Shown here piece after piece: positions 34,500 to 42,181 of a DNA stretch of 64,000 nucleotides. The notes under the pieces were generated by a model. The model had not been told where the DNA came from. It saw only the letters and a program-made list of their open reading frames with translations, and searched no databases. The translations under genes were made by a program, and so were the position numbers. Source of the DNA: Aureisphaera sp963669405. GTDB taxonomy: Bacteria; Bacteroidota; Bacteroidia; Flavobacteriales; Flavobacteriaceae. The first letter of the stretch is position 1. Each line of letters opens with the position of its first letter. The DNA lies in the NCBI GenBank assembly GCA_963669405.2, contig CAXXHF010000002.1, positions 1,116,001 to 1,180,000 of the forward strand, read 5' to 3'.

Positions 34500-36353
34500 A
34501 TGCGAAGAATCACCGCTATCATCTTATGCTTACTATTTTTATCCATTAGCTGTCAAAAGAAAGAAAGTTTATGGTCTGTAGAAAAGGTAAATTCCATTCA
34601 CAAAAAAATAGATTCCTTAAGTTCAGACTCTTCCCATTATTACCTAAAACAGATAGAGCACGAGATCTCTAAAAATCCTCTATTGGATTCCCTGTCCCTA
34701 AAAAACGATTATCTATTAGGTAATTATTTTTCTGCCCAAGGAGTATTGGATAGTGCTGCTTATTACTACCAACGTACCGTAGATAAAGTATCAGATCCCC
34801 TCGATTATAGCAAAGGGTATTACTATTTTTTTAGCGCGCATGAATCTTATGTAAGATTAGGTAAATATGGTGATTGTATCACCATAGGCAAGAGTTTTTT
34901 AAATAGAATAGATAGTTCCAATTTTAGAGCAAAAGCACTGGGGAACTTAATACTTTCCCAAGCTTATAAAAAATTAGGGGACAATGAGAAATCCTTTTTT
35001 CATAATGAGCAAAGAATCCGGATGCACCTATTAACAAAAGACACAAGTGCTCTATTTGGGACATTAATCAATAAAGCAGATAAATTATATTATTATAAAA
35101 AGAACATTAAAGAATCTTTTCAATTATTAGATAGCCTCATTGATCACGAGGAGAACATGAGTTTATACCATAAACGCCAATTGTACAACAATTATGGTGT
35201 CTATCAATTTTTAGAAGGAAATTTCAATAAAGCATTAGACCACTATAAAAAATCATTGAATTTCAAAAAACAAATGAATAATCCTCTGGATAAAAAATCA
35301 TTGTTCGCAACATCCTACGCAAATCTAGCCGAGGTTTCCATTGAATTAAAACAGTATTCCAATGCTCGTAAATATCTAGATACCATAAAGCTTCTAGGCA
35401 TTCATAATATTCCAAGACATCTAAGGAAAAGTGTATTACGTTATGAATTGAAATTGGCCAATGCTACCAATTCGAATATCACCTCCCTTTACGATCATTT
35501 AGATACCATTGCCAAGTATCAAGAACAATCTTATAATGAAAAAATAGAAAATGAATTGGTAGAACTCACCAAAGCCAATGAAAAGGAGAAACAAATCTTG
35601 CAGGAGAAACTGGAAACTGAAATAGCCAATGCCAACCTTAAAACATCACTTTTGTTTGGCGGGGTCATTACCAGTTTATTATTCAGTTTTGGGCTGTTGT
35701 TCTATTTCAGACGAAAACTGAAATTTGAACGCAATAGCCTCCAAATGCAGCAACGTTTATTGCGCTCACAAATGAATCCACACTTTACGTTTAACACGCT
35801 CTACGCTATTCAAAACCAAATAAAAAAGGAGCCCGAAAAAGCCACCAATTATTTATTGAAATTTTCTCGTTTACTACGATTGTTTCTTGAAAATTCTATG
35901 GGTGATTATATCCCCTTAGAGAAAGAGATAGACTCGCTTAAAAAATACATGGATTTACAACTACTTAGAATGCAGAACACGTTTACTTATGAATTTCATT
36001 ATGAAAACATGGAAGAAGACGAGTTTTTATTTATTCCTCCTATGTTGCTTCAACCCTTTGTTGAAAATAGTATTGAGCATGGTTTTTCTGATATAGACTG
36101 GCCAGGGAAGATCATAATTACTCTTGCATTGCAGGATAAGCACATTGCTTGTACCATAGAGGACAATGGAAAAGGATTAACTTTTTCTAAAAATCACAAC
36201 AAACAATCGGCTTCTACTCAGTTAATTGATAGTTTCTTAAAAAAATCTACCAAGCAAGGACTGGAAATCATTGACAGAAAAAGTATAAATACAGAACACA
36301 CAGGCACCTTAATTCGTTTTTCCATTCCCTATACTCTTACTGAAGAAGGGTAG
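34500..36353 (+). CDS. LytS-type TPR sensor histidine kinase (first copy)
   Basis: A 617-residue membrane kinase. It begins with a lipoprotein-like signal (MRRITAIILCLLFLSISC, Cys18). TPR-like helical repeats follow to about residue 335 (e.g. YYQRTVDKVSD, YGVYQFLEGNFNKALDHYK), presumably periplasmic, then a coiled coil and one helix (382-403). The cytoplasmic His_kinase/HATPase part has the phospho-acceptor His428 (SQMNPHFTFNTLY), the N box (PPMLLQPFVENSIEHGF) and the G box (EDNGKGL). It is 2.9 kb upstream of a paralogous kinase with a nearly identical kinase core but a different TPR part. It has no response regulator of its own, so it probably shares the LytTR regulator at 39324. Confidence 0.92.
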   Translation: MRRITAIILCLLFLSISCQKKESLWSVEKVNSIHKKIDSLSSDSSHYYLKQIEHEISKNPLLDSLSLKNDYLLGNYFSAQGVLDSAAYYYQRTVDKVSDPLDYSKGYYYFFSAHESYVRLGKYGDCITIGKSFLNRIDSSNFRAKALGNLILSQAYKKLGDNEKSFFHNEQRIRMHLLTKDTSALFGTLINKADKLYYYKKNIKESFQLLDSLIDHEENMSLYHKRQLYNNYGVYQFLEGNFNKALDHYKKSLNFKKQMNNPLDKKSLFATSYANLAEVSIELKQYSNARKYLDTIKLLGIHNIPRHLRKSVLRYELKLANATNSNITSLYDHLDTIAKYQEQSYNEKIENELVELTKANEKEKQILQEKLETEIANANLKTSLLFGGVITSLLFSFGLLFYFRRKLKFERNSLQMQQRLLRSQMNPHFTFNTLYAIQNQIKKEPEKATNYLLKFSRLLRLFLENSMGDYIPLEKEIDSLKKYMDLQLLRMQNTFTYEFHYENMEEDEFLFIPPMLLQPFVENSIEHGFSDIDWPGKIIITLALQDKHIACTIEDNGKGLTFSKNHNKQSASTQLIDSFLKKSTKQGLEIIDRKSINTEHTGTLIRFSIPYTLTEEG

Positions 36354-36401
36354 AATTTAATATTTCATGAATCTAGCGAAAGATTGTTGCGTACTGTAAA
36401 A

Positions 36402-36431
36402 ACGAATATGAAATAAAGCAATACGAATATG
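36402..36431 (+). promoter_or_regulatory. paired direct repeat, candidate LytTR binding site (lipoprotein gene 36522)
   Basis: ACGAATATG at 36402-36410 and again at 36423-36431, with a 12-base A-rich spacer. The 21-base period is what is expected for two LytTR domains bound on one face of DNA. An almost identical pair lies at 40067-40096. In both cases the second repeat ends 53 bases before a -7-like box, and the first repeat starts 120 bases before the ATG. Confidence 0.7.
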
Positions 36432-36484
36432 AATTAAAGCAAGGCATATATATAGGAGTACTACCCTATTTCAAGAATTAAGAC

Positions 36485-36492
36485 TACTATTG
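36485..36492 (+). promoter_or_regulatory. -7-like box (TACTATTG) of the lipoprotein gene
   Basis: TACTATTG differs from TAnnTTTG by one base and ends 29 bases before the ATG. It sits in a block (TTTCAAGAAT, then AGACTACTATTGTA) shared without gaps with the promoter at 40150. No -33 box is seen, which fits a promoter that needs an activator. Confidence 0.55.
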
Positions 36493-36521
36493 TATCATTA
36501 TTAACATAAAACCCTATTCTT

Positions 36522-37319
36522 ATGAAGTACAAAAAAAAATGGCTATTGCTGCTCTTAGGAGTCTTGCTCTGGTCTTGTACAGGGGATGAAGTTCAAGAAC
36601 TTCCCTCACAAGCACAAGACACTTCCATTGATCTAAAGACAACTGTAGCAGATCCCACAGGAGAGGTAAGTGATCCTTTCTATCTTGAAAATTATTCGCA
36701 ATGGGCTGCTTTTACTACCAGTTGGTTATTGCGTTATTCACCTGAAGCTAGATCTTTGTTTCAGCATAATATGAGTGCTGAAAATACGGTAAGTTTCGAT
36801 GATGTTTTTGGACCTTCCGTCTCAGAACCCGGTTACAATTTTGCCGAAGAATTTAAAGGTCGTTTAAGGTTGTACATCGATTGCTGTCCAGATCCAGACA
36901 CTGAAGATGAGAAACCGCCACCACCACCGCCAGGAGATCCACCATTTGGAGGTGGAGAACCTACTGCAGAAGAAATAGTAAACAACATCGTAGACTATTT
37001 GGTTTTTGATAATTGCATGGAATTCTATTTCCCTAACGGATTAAATTTCAGCTATAAAACCTCTAGTATTACCAGTACGGCTCACCCACTTACCACAGTG
37101 GAATCCAATAACGGAATCTTACGTATTTATGATCCTATTATAAACGAAGATTATCCACTTGGAATAAGCACCTTTCCAAAAACAGTGGATGATGCATATG
37201 CACTTGAAGGACATATGATCATCATGGCAAGACCTTACAGAATTAATACAGGTCCTATTGCACATCCTTGTTATTACACAGAGTATTCAGGTGTAGACTT
37301 TACGCTTTTCTTAGACTAA
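36522..37319 (+). CDS. surface lipoprotein of an unnamed two-domain family (copy next to kinase 1)
   Basis: A 265-residue lipoprotein: MKYKKKWLLLLLGVLLWSC, Cys19. Domain 1 (about 50-122) is helical, with YSQWAAFTTSW and DDVFGPS. A proline-rich linker follows (PPPPPPGDPPFGGGEP, 133-148). Domain 2 (150-265) has NCMEFYFPNGLNFSYKTSSI, TAHPLT and an invariant-looking end PCYYTEYSGVDFTLFLD. The protein at 40187-40963 shares this plan. I know no domain of this kind. Two conserved Cys (NC and PC) could form a disulfide. A LytTR-type repeat lies upstream, a terminator downstream. Confidence 0.8.
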   Translation: MKYKKKWLLLLLGVLLWSCTGDEVQELPSQAQDTSIDLKTTVADPTGEVSDPFYLENYSQWAAFTTSWLLRYSPEARSLFQHNMSAENTVSFDDVFGPSVSEPGYNFAEEFKGRLRLYIDCCPDPDTEDEKPPPPPPGDPPFGGGEPTAEEIVNNIVDYLVFDNCMEFYFPNGLNFSYKTSSITSTAHPLTTVESNNGILRIYDPIINEDYPLGISTFPKTVDDAYALEGHMIIMARPYRINTGPIAHPCYYTEYSGVDFTLFLD

Positions 37320-37337
37320 AAGAGCGGCTTATATACA

Positions 37338-37368
37338 GAAAAGGTCGCCTAAAAAGGCGGCCTTTTTC
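37338..37368 (+). terminator. terminator of the lipoprotein gene 36522-37319
   Basis: Stem GAAAAGGTCGCCT / AGGCGGCCTTTTTC (one T-G pair) with an AAAA loop, 19 bases after the stop. It is the counterpart of the hairpin at 34359-34404 but with weaker outer pairing. Confidence 0.85.
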
Positions 37369-37459
37369 ATTTATAAATCACGATACTATCAATTCTCGTT
37401 TTTTATGAATTGTAAGAACTAATAACCCTCTACAATAGGGCGTGCGTTAATGTTTTTGT

Positions 37460-37467
37460 TAAATTTG
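37460..37467 (+). promoter_or_regulatory. possible -7 box (TAAATTTG) of the second sensor kinase
   Basis: Same box and same 4-base distance to the ATG as before the first kinase. A leaderless transcript is implied if the box is used. Confidence 0.35.
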
Positions 37468-37471
37468 ACCA

Positions 37472-39331
37472 ATGCGAAGATCTTTCCCGATTATCTTATG
37501 TTCCGTTCTCTGTTTTCTTGGATGCCAACAAAAAAAGAACGAAACCCTCTCGATAGATGAAATCCATTCCATACACCAACGGATTGATTCTATTTCGGAA
37601 GACTCCGTGTACCCTATTTTAAAGAATCTAGAGCAAACGTACCTTGGTGAACCTTCCTATCCAGATTCCCTTAGAGCAGAAAATCAATATTTATTGGGAC
37701 TTCATTTTAAGAACAAAGCTCAATTAGATAGTGCCGCCACCTATTTTTATAATGCTATAGAATATATAAAGGACAGCGTAGCCACAGATAGGCAAGCCGC
37801 ATACTTTTCTAGCACCTATGACACATATGCCGCCTTAGGCCTATATGCAGACTGCCTCACTATTGGAGAGAAATTCGAAAATTTACTTAACCCAGAGGTA
37901 GACCATAAGGCATATACATGGGCCTATCATTGGCAAAAAACAGCTTACCTCGCTCGAGGAAAATACAAAGAAGCATCAGAAGTAGTAAATAAACAGATTG
38001 AACACGTTCGTAAAAACAACAAAGAAGATTTACCCTATGCACTAAATGTATTGGCCGAAATAAAATACTACTACTTAAAAGATAAAAAGGGAGCTTTTGA
38101 AACCTTGGAAGAAGTCTTGAAAAATGAAGACAGTTTAACTTTTAACTTTAAGCAGCAAACCCATACCAACTATGGTGTTTACCAGTATTTTGAAGGAGAT
38201 TTCAACAAAGCACTTTTTCATTATCTGAAAGCCTTAGAGGCTGGAAAACAAAATCTTGTTCACCCAGACTATACCAATGCGCTTGCAGACAATTATAACA
38301 ATATTGGAGAAGTATATATTGACCTTAAACAATACAATATGGCACGGGTCTATTTGGACTCTGTTCAAAATTTGGGAATACAGAATTTAGCTAGAGATAG
38401 ACAAAAAGCACTTCTAAATTATGAACTAAGATTGGCCATAGAAGGTGGTAGTGGAAGTCAGAAAATATCCTCCCTAATGTCTCAAATCTATGAATACCAA
38501 GATGAAGTATATGAAGACAAAGCGGAAAAAGAACTTACTGCTTTAACGAAAGCCAATGAAAAAGAAAAAGTACTATTGCTTGAAAAGCAAGCTACAGAAA
38601 TTAAAAACATACAATTACAAAACCGCTCCATCCTCTTACTGATTTCTATAGCGCTTTTAAGTATCATTGGGTTCCTGTTCTACCAGAGTCGCCGATTGAA
38701 ATTTGAAAAGCAAAGCCTTCAGAATCAACAACGGTTGTTGCGTTCACAAATGAATCCGCACTTTACCTTCAATACACTATATGCAATCCAAAATCAGATA
38801 AAAAAAGAACCCGAAAAGGCCACCAATTATTTATTGAAATTTTCACGATTGCTACGTCTCTTCCTTGAAAATTCTATGGGAGATTATATTGCATTAGAAA
38901 AAGAAGTGGAATCCCTTAAGAAATATATGGATCTTCAACTTCTGCGTACTTCCAATCCTTTCGAATACAAATTCCACTACGAAAATATGGAAGAAGACGA
39001 ATTGGTGTTCATTCCTCCTATGCTCCTTCAACCCTTTGTAGAAAACTCTATAGAACACGGTTTTTCTGGTATTGAACGCACTGGGAAAATAACCATTACC
39101 CTGACCTTGGAAGATAAGTTTATTTCCTGTGTCATTGAAGACAATGGTAAAGGACTATCCCAAAAAGGTCATAATGGAAAACAATCTGCTTCAACCCAAC
39201 TCATTTCCAACTTCCTTAAAAAATCTACCAAAAGAGACCTCGAAATCATAGATAAGGGAACAATAAATCCTGAAGAAAGTGGTTTATTGATCCGATTCCT
39301 AATCCCATTTAAATTTACAGAACATGATTAA
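37472..39331 (+). CDS. LytS-type TPR sensor histidine kinase (second copy)
   Basis: A 619-residue paralogue of the kinase at 34500. It has a lipoprotein-like signal (MRRSFPIILCSVLCFLGC, Cys18), TPR-like repeats to about residue 335 (YGVYQYFEGDFNKALFHYL), a coiled coil, one helix (about 386-405) and the kinase core. That core has His430 (SQMNPHFTFNTLY), an N box (PPMLLQPFVENSIEHGF) and a G box (EDNGKGL). The core is nearly the same as in the first copy, while the TPR sensor part has clearly diverged. Its 3' end overlaps the LytTR regulator by eight bases, so this is the cognate pair. Confidence 0.93.
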   Translation: MRRSFPIILCSVLCFLGCQQKKNETLSIDEIHSIHQRIDSISEDSVYPILKNLEQTYLGEPSYPDSLRAENQYLLGLHFKNKAQLDSAATYFYNAIEYIKDSVATDRQAAYFSSTYDTYAALGLYADCLTIGEKFENLLNPEVDHKAYTWAYHWQKTAYLARGKYKEASEVVNKQIEHVRKNNKEDLPYALNVLAEIKYYYLKDKKGAFETLEEVLKNEDSLTFNFKQQTHTNYGVYQYFEGDFNKALFHYLKALEAGKQNLVHPDYTNALADNYNNIGEVYIDLKQYNMARVYLDSVQNLGIQNLARDRQKALLNYELRLAIEGGSGSQKISSLMSQIYEYQDEVYEDKAEKELTALTKANEKEKVLLLEKQATEIKNIQLQNRSILLLISIALLSIIGFLFYQSRRLKFEKQSLQNQQRLLRSQMNPHFTFNTLYAIQNQIKKEPEKATNYLLKFSRLLRLFLENSMGDYIALEKEVESLKKYMDLQLLRTSNPFEYKFHYENMEEDELVFIPPMLLQPFVENSIEHGFSGIERTGKITITLTLEDKFISCVIEDNGKGLSQKGHNGKQSASTQLISNFLKKSTKRDLEIIDKGTINPEESGLLIRFLIPFKFTEHD

Positions 39332-40064
39332 AGCGATACTTATTGACGACGAGGGCTTTGTGCGGGAAGAAATTCGCGAAAAGCTTCAAAATTATTTTAA
39401 TTCAGACATTCTTATTGTCGCTGAAGCCAACAGTGTAGAAGAGGGTCTTGCAGCCATTCAAAACAATGATCCTGACTTGTTATTTTTAGATGTAAACATG
39501 GGAGATGGAACTGGTTTCGACCTCTTGAAGAAATGTGATACCAAGAACTTTGATGTCATTTTTGTTACAGGGTTTGATCAACATGCCATAAAAGCTATCA
39601 AAGTAGGTGCATTGGATTATATCTTGAAACCCATAGATGATGATGAATTTAAAATTGCTGTTCAAAAAGCCATTGATAACTATGAGAAGGAAAACAATCT
39701 AGAAAAGCTGATTGAAATTTCCAGTGAATATTTCCGTGGAGTTGAAAAGAAACGGGTTATTCTTAAAACTGCAGATACGGTATATGCTATCTATGAAGAC
39801 GACATCATCTACTGCAGATCTGATGGAAACTATACAACGTTCTACACTCAGCAAATGGAAAAAATAGTAGTCTCCAAGCCTCTTAAACAAGTGGAAGAAA
39901 TCTTATCTGAAGAGGTATTTATTCGCTGTCACCAATCTTATATTGTAAATAAAAAGCATGTACTTAAATATAGTAGGCAGGGTGTATTGGTAGTACATCT
40001 AGACTTTAAGGTCCCTGTTTCTAGTAGACGAAAGGATTATGCCCTAAAAAGAATCTTTGACTAA
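39324..40064 (+). CDS. LytTR-family response regulator
   Basis: A 246-residue regulator. The receiver domain (1-120) has the acidic pair Asp8-Asp9 (ILIDDEG), phospho-acceptor Asp56 (LLFLDVNMGDGTGF) and the conserved Lys in DYILKPID. The LytTR DNA-binding domain (about 145-246) has the typical IIYCRSDGNYTTFYT, IRCHQSYIVNKKHV and the ending VPVSSRRKDYALKRIF. It overlaps the second kinase gene. A 21-base-period direct repeat begins three bases past its stop, before the next lipoprotein gene, and a copy lies before the earlier lipoprotein gene. These are its likely targets. Confidence 0.95.
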   Translation: MIKAILIDDEGFVREEIREKLQNYFNSDILIVAEANSVEEGLAAIQNNDPDLLFLDVNMGDGTGFDLLKKCDTKNFDVIFVTGFDQHAIKAIKVGALDYILKPIDDDEFKIAVQKAIDNYEKENNLEKLIEISSEYFRGVEKKRVILKTADTVYAIYEDDIIYCRSDGNYTTFYTQQMEKIVVSKPLKQVEEILSEEVFIRCHQSYIVNKKHVLKYSRQGVLVVHLDFKVPVSSRRKDYALKRIFD

Positions 40065-40066
40065 AA

Positions 40067-40096
40067 ACGAATTTGAAAAAACCAATAACGAATTTG
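40067..40096 (+). promoter_or_regulatory. paired direct repeat, candidate LytTR binding site (lipoprotein gene 40187)
   Basis: ACGAATTTG at 40067-40075 and 40088-40096, 12-base A-rich spacer, 21-base period. Aligned without gaps to the site at 36402. Shared downstream blocks are CATATATATA (14 bases after the repeat in both), TTTCAAGAAT and TAGAC/AAGAC TACTATTGTA. First repeat to ATG is 120 bases in both. Confidence 0.7.
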
Positions 40097-40149
40097 CAAG
40101 GGAGTGCTTCATATATATAAGTCCCCTTTAAACTTTCAAGAATCTAGAC

Positions 40150-40157
40150 TACTATTG
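40150..40157 (+). promoter_or_regulatory. -7-like box (TACTATTG) of the lipoprotein gene 40187
   Basis: Identical to the box at 36485-36492 and at the same distance (29 bases) from the start codon. No -33 element. Confidence 0.55.
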
Positions 40158-40186
40158 TACCAGTATTAATCTAAAAAATGTATATT

Positions 40187-40963
40187 ATGAAAAAGACATT
40201 CTTCCCCTTTGTAACTTTTCTCCTGTTAAGTTTAATTTTTGTATCGTGTGAAAAAGAAGCGATCGACACAACTGACACTCAGCAAATTAATTTAACCAGT
40301 TCGGTAGATTCTCAGACCCCTCCATGTTTGACTGGAGAATATGATTTATTCGAAAGACAACTACAATGGTTGTCATATATTGCTGGTGAAACTCTCAGTG
40401 GTAGTAGTACAGCGCAGAGTGAATTAGTTAATTATTTTAATAACCAAAGAAGCAACAGTATTGATGCTGAAGATTTAGTTGGACCTAATGCGGTGTTATC
40501 TACTTTTAGTAGTGATTTCCATGATTTCCTTATTTGGCATATCGAAAACCCATATGGATGGCCTTCTAATCAGACCACACCCACTCCTCCTGTTAATATA
40601 GGCGGAACTCCTATTGGCACTCCTGCTGAAGCATTGGCTACTATGTTTTATGACAATATGCTAGTCAACAATTGTGTAGAAATTTATCTTCCTGTTGGCT
40701 TGAACTTTGTAGCTGCAAATAGTACCGTGACCGCTACATCTCATCCATTAACCAATGCAACTTGTAATGAAGGTATAGAATGGATTACAACACCATTGGC
40801 AGGATCGCAATCCTTTGGAGTAACTGTAGATCAAGGTTATTTAAGTGATCATGTAAATGTTCTTGTTACAAGACCCGTAAGATCAGATCTCGATACCATT
40901 CCTAGTGATCCATGTGTATACTCTCAATATCCAGGAGTTGACTTTACAGTTTTCTTGGACTAA
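40187..40963 (+). CDS. surface lipoprotein of the unnamed two-domain family (copy after the regulator)
   Basis: A 258-residue lipoprotein with MKKTFFPFVTFLLLSLIFVSC, Cys21. It shares the plan of the 36522 protein. The helical N-domain has RQLQWLSYIAGETL and DAEDLVGPNAV. A Pro/Thr linker (TTPTPPVNIGGTP) leads to the C-domain, with NCVEIYLPVGLNFVAANSTV, TSHPLT and the end PCVYSQYPGVDFTVFLD. Overall identity is low except for these blocks. I chose the ATG at 40187 over the one nine bases earlier: it gives a normal signal and the same 120-base promoter spacing as the paralogue. A terminator follows. Confidence 0.8.
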   Translation: MKKTFFPFVTFLLLSLIFVSCEKEAIDTTDTQQINLTSSVDSQTPPCLTGEYDLFERQLQWLSYIAGETLSGSSTAQSELVNYFNNQRSNSIDAEDLVGPNAVLSTFSSDFHDFLIWHIENPYGWPSNQTTPTPPVNIGGTPIGTPAEALATMFYDNMLVNNCVEIYLPVGLNFVAANSTVTATSHPLTNATCNEGIEWITTPLAGSQSFGVTVDQGYLSDHVNVLVTRPVRSDLDTIPSDPCVYSQYPGVDFTVFLD

Positions 40964-40998
40964 ATGGAATAAGAAAACAAATTGTTATGAAACTGAAG

Positions 40999-41023
40999 CC
41001 GCCCAAATTTGGGCGGTTTTTTT
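40999..41023 (+). terminator. terminator of the lipoprotein gene 40187-40963
   Basis: Perfect 9-bp stem CCGCCCAAA / TTTGGGCGG, followed by seven T, 35 bases after the stop. Confidence 0.88.
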
Positions 41024-41056
41024 ATACACTAAATAGCACATTTATGTCAAAGTGTG

Positions 41057-41086
41057 ACGTATATGAAATAGCCCATAGCGATTCTA
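41057..41086 (+). promoter_or_regulatory. weak third copy of the direct repeat, before the T9SS cargo gene
   Basis: ACGTATATG (one mismatch to ACGAATATG) at 41057-41065, an A-rich 12-base spacer like the others (AAATAGCCCATA), then GCGATTCTA at 41078-41086, which matches only about five of nine positions. The distance to the ATG is 109, not 120, and no TACTATTG box follows at the same spacing. Suggestive only. Confidence 0.3.
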
Positions 41087-41165
41087 CATCTTGTATTGCA
41101 ATCATGGCATAATTGATAGAATTTAGAGTAAGATTAATTTTTTCAATCCTTAAACACCTGATATT

Positions 41166-42116
41166 ATGAAGCATTTATTCCTACTCTTATTATTAACCAC
41201 ATCCCTGGTTATGGGACAAAAAGGTCCGGATAAACCCGCCTGTGTTATCGAAGGTCCCATTGTGGATGGTAATCTTTATACTTTTTCTATTTCTAACAGT
41301 TTAGCCCAATGTATTGACTGTCATGATTGGGATATTACTGGTTTCTCAACCCCTGGAGGAGGGCCAGTTATTCAACATAGTGCTTCTGATGAAAAAAATG
41401 AATTTACTGTAGAAGCCATTAGTTCCGGAACTTTTACTTTACAAGTCACATATTTCAATGAAACAGGGTGTCATACCTGTCAAAAAAACATCACTGTAAC
41501 CATTACTGAACCATGTATTGAACCTGAAATTGGAGGGAAACTATATTGCTTACAGAATCCTCCAATAGGAACTGTGTATCTAGACCCAAATTCAGTAGAT
41601 ATAAGTAATATAAACAACATAACCTGGATATTTGACCCAAATGACAATCCAGGAAATTATAACGGGTTCAAATTTTTAGGCAACAATCAAACATTCATTC
41701 AATCGTTTAACAAGGCCAGTAATTTTTCGGAAGATTTCACTATGATAAGTGGATGTCCATCAAACAGATATCTATGTCTTGATTATAACATCGAATTTGA
41801 AGATCCGACGACCTGTGGAGCGGGATATATTGTAGGCAGCGTATGTGGATATTTATTAGATCCATCCCCTTTTACCACTATTTTTCCAAATCCTGCCGAT
41901 AAGGAAATAACGGTTTCTCTTTCCAATCTAAAAGATAAAACCGTAACTCTTGAAGTGTATAATGCAAGTGGAGCTAAAGTGAATTCTAAAAAAGTAATCA
42001 TTACTTCCAATGAATATTTACAGCAAATTGACCTGTCTAAATCTTCAGGGAAATTATTGCTCTTAAAAGTGGTTGAAAACGGAAAAGTGATAGATACAAA
42101 AAAGATATTGCGTTAG
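41166..42116 (+). CDS. secreted Cys-rich protein with T9SS type A sorting domain
   Basis: A 316-residue protein with a signal peptide (MKHLFLLLLLTTSLVMG). The body has an Ig/PKD-like beta segment (about 20-115, FTLQVTYFNETGCHTC) and many Cys (CIDCHD, CHTC, CLQN, CPSN, CGAGY, VCGY). The last 75 residues are a type A sorting domain: TIFPNPADKEITVSL, then VTLEVYNASGAKV and GKLLLLKVVENGKVIDTKKILR in part. Type IX secretion would export it and remove this tail, and the T9SS core genes are at the start of the window. It ends the lipoprotein/LytTR region and may belong to the same regulon. Confidence 0.88.
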   Translation: MKHLFLLLLLTTSLVMGQKGPDKPACVIEGPIVDGNLYTFSISNSLAQCIDCHDWDITGFSTPGGGPVIQHSASDEKNEFTVEAISSGTFTLQVTYFNETGCHTCQKNITVTITEPCIEPEIGGKLYCLQNPPIGTVYLDPNSVDISNINNITWIFDPNDNPGNYNGFKFLGNNQTFIQSFNKASNFSEDFTMISGCPSNRYLCLDYNIEFEDPTTCGAGYIVGSVCGYLLDPSPFTTIFPNPADKEITVSLSNLKDKTVTLEVYNASGAKVNSKKVIITSNEYLQQIDLSKSSGKLLLLKVVENGKVIDTKKILR

Positions 42117-42142
42117 TTTTGCAATAAGTTGGTTAGGTTGAC

Positions 42143-42168
42143 AAAACCGCTCAGATTTGGGCGGTTTT
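42143..42168. terminator. terminator between the convergent cargo and permease genes
   Basis: Stem AAAACCGCTCA / TGGGCGGTTTT (one T-G pair) with a GATT loop. It has A and T runs on both sides and lies between two convergent genes, so it can act in both directions. Confidence 0.75.
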
Positions 42169-42181
42169 GTTTATTTAACAA

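Larger units (their letters stand above)
33945..34508 (+). repeat. duplicated block, copy A
   Basis: From the Pro-rich codons of the broken lipoprotein gene, through the terminator and promoter region, to about three codons into the first kinase gene, this matches copy B (36914-37480). Mismatches are few (about 5% by eye over the coding part). Beyond both ends the similarity drops sharply. Confidence 0.85.
36914..37480 (+). repeat. duplicated block, copy B
   Basis: Counterpart of 33945-34508. It covers the 3' half of the intact lipoprotein gene, its terminator and the region before the second kinase, including the first bases of the kinase gene. Confidence 0.85.

Noticed and set aside
40178..40186. 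The upstream ATG giving three extra residues to the lipoprotein at 40187.
   Set aside because: It would break the exact promoter-to-start spacing shared with the paralogue, and the shorter signal is the normal type.
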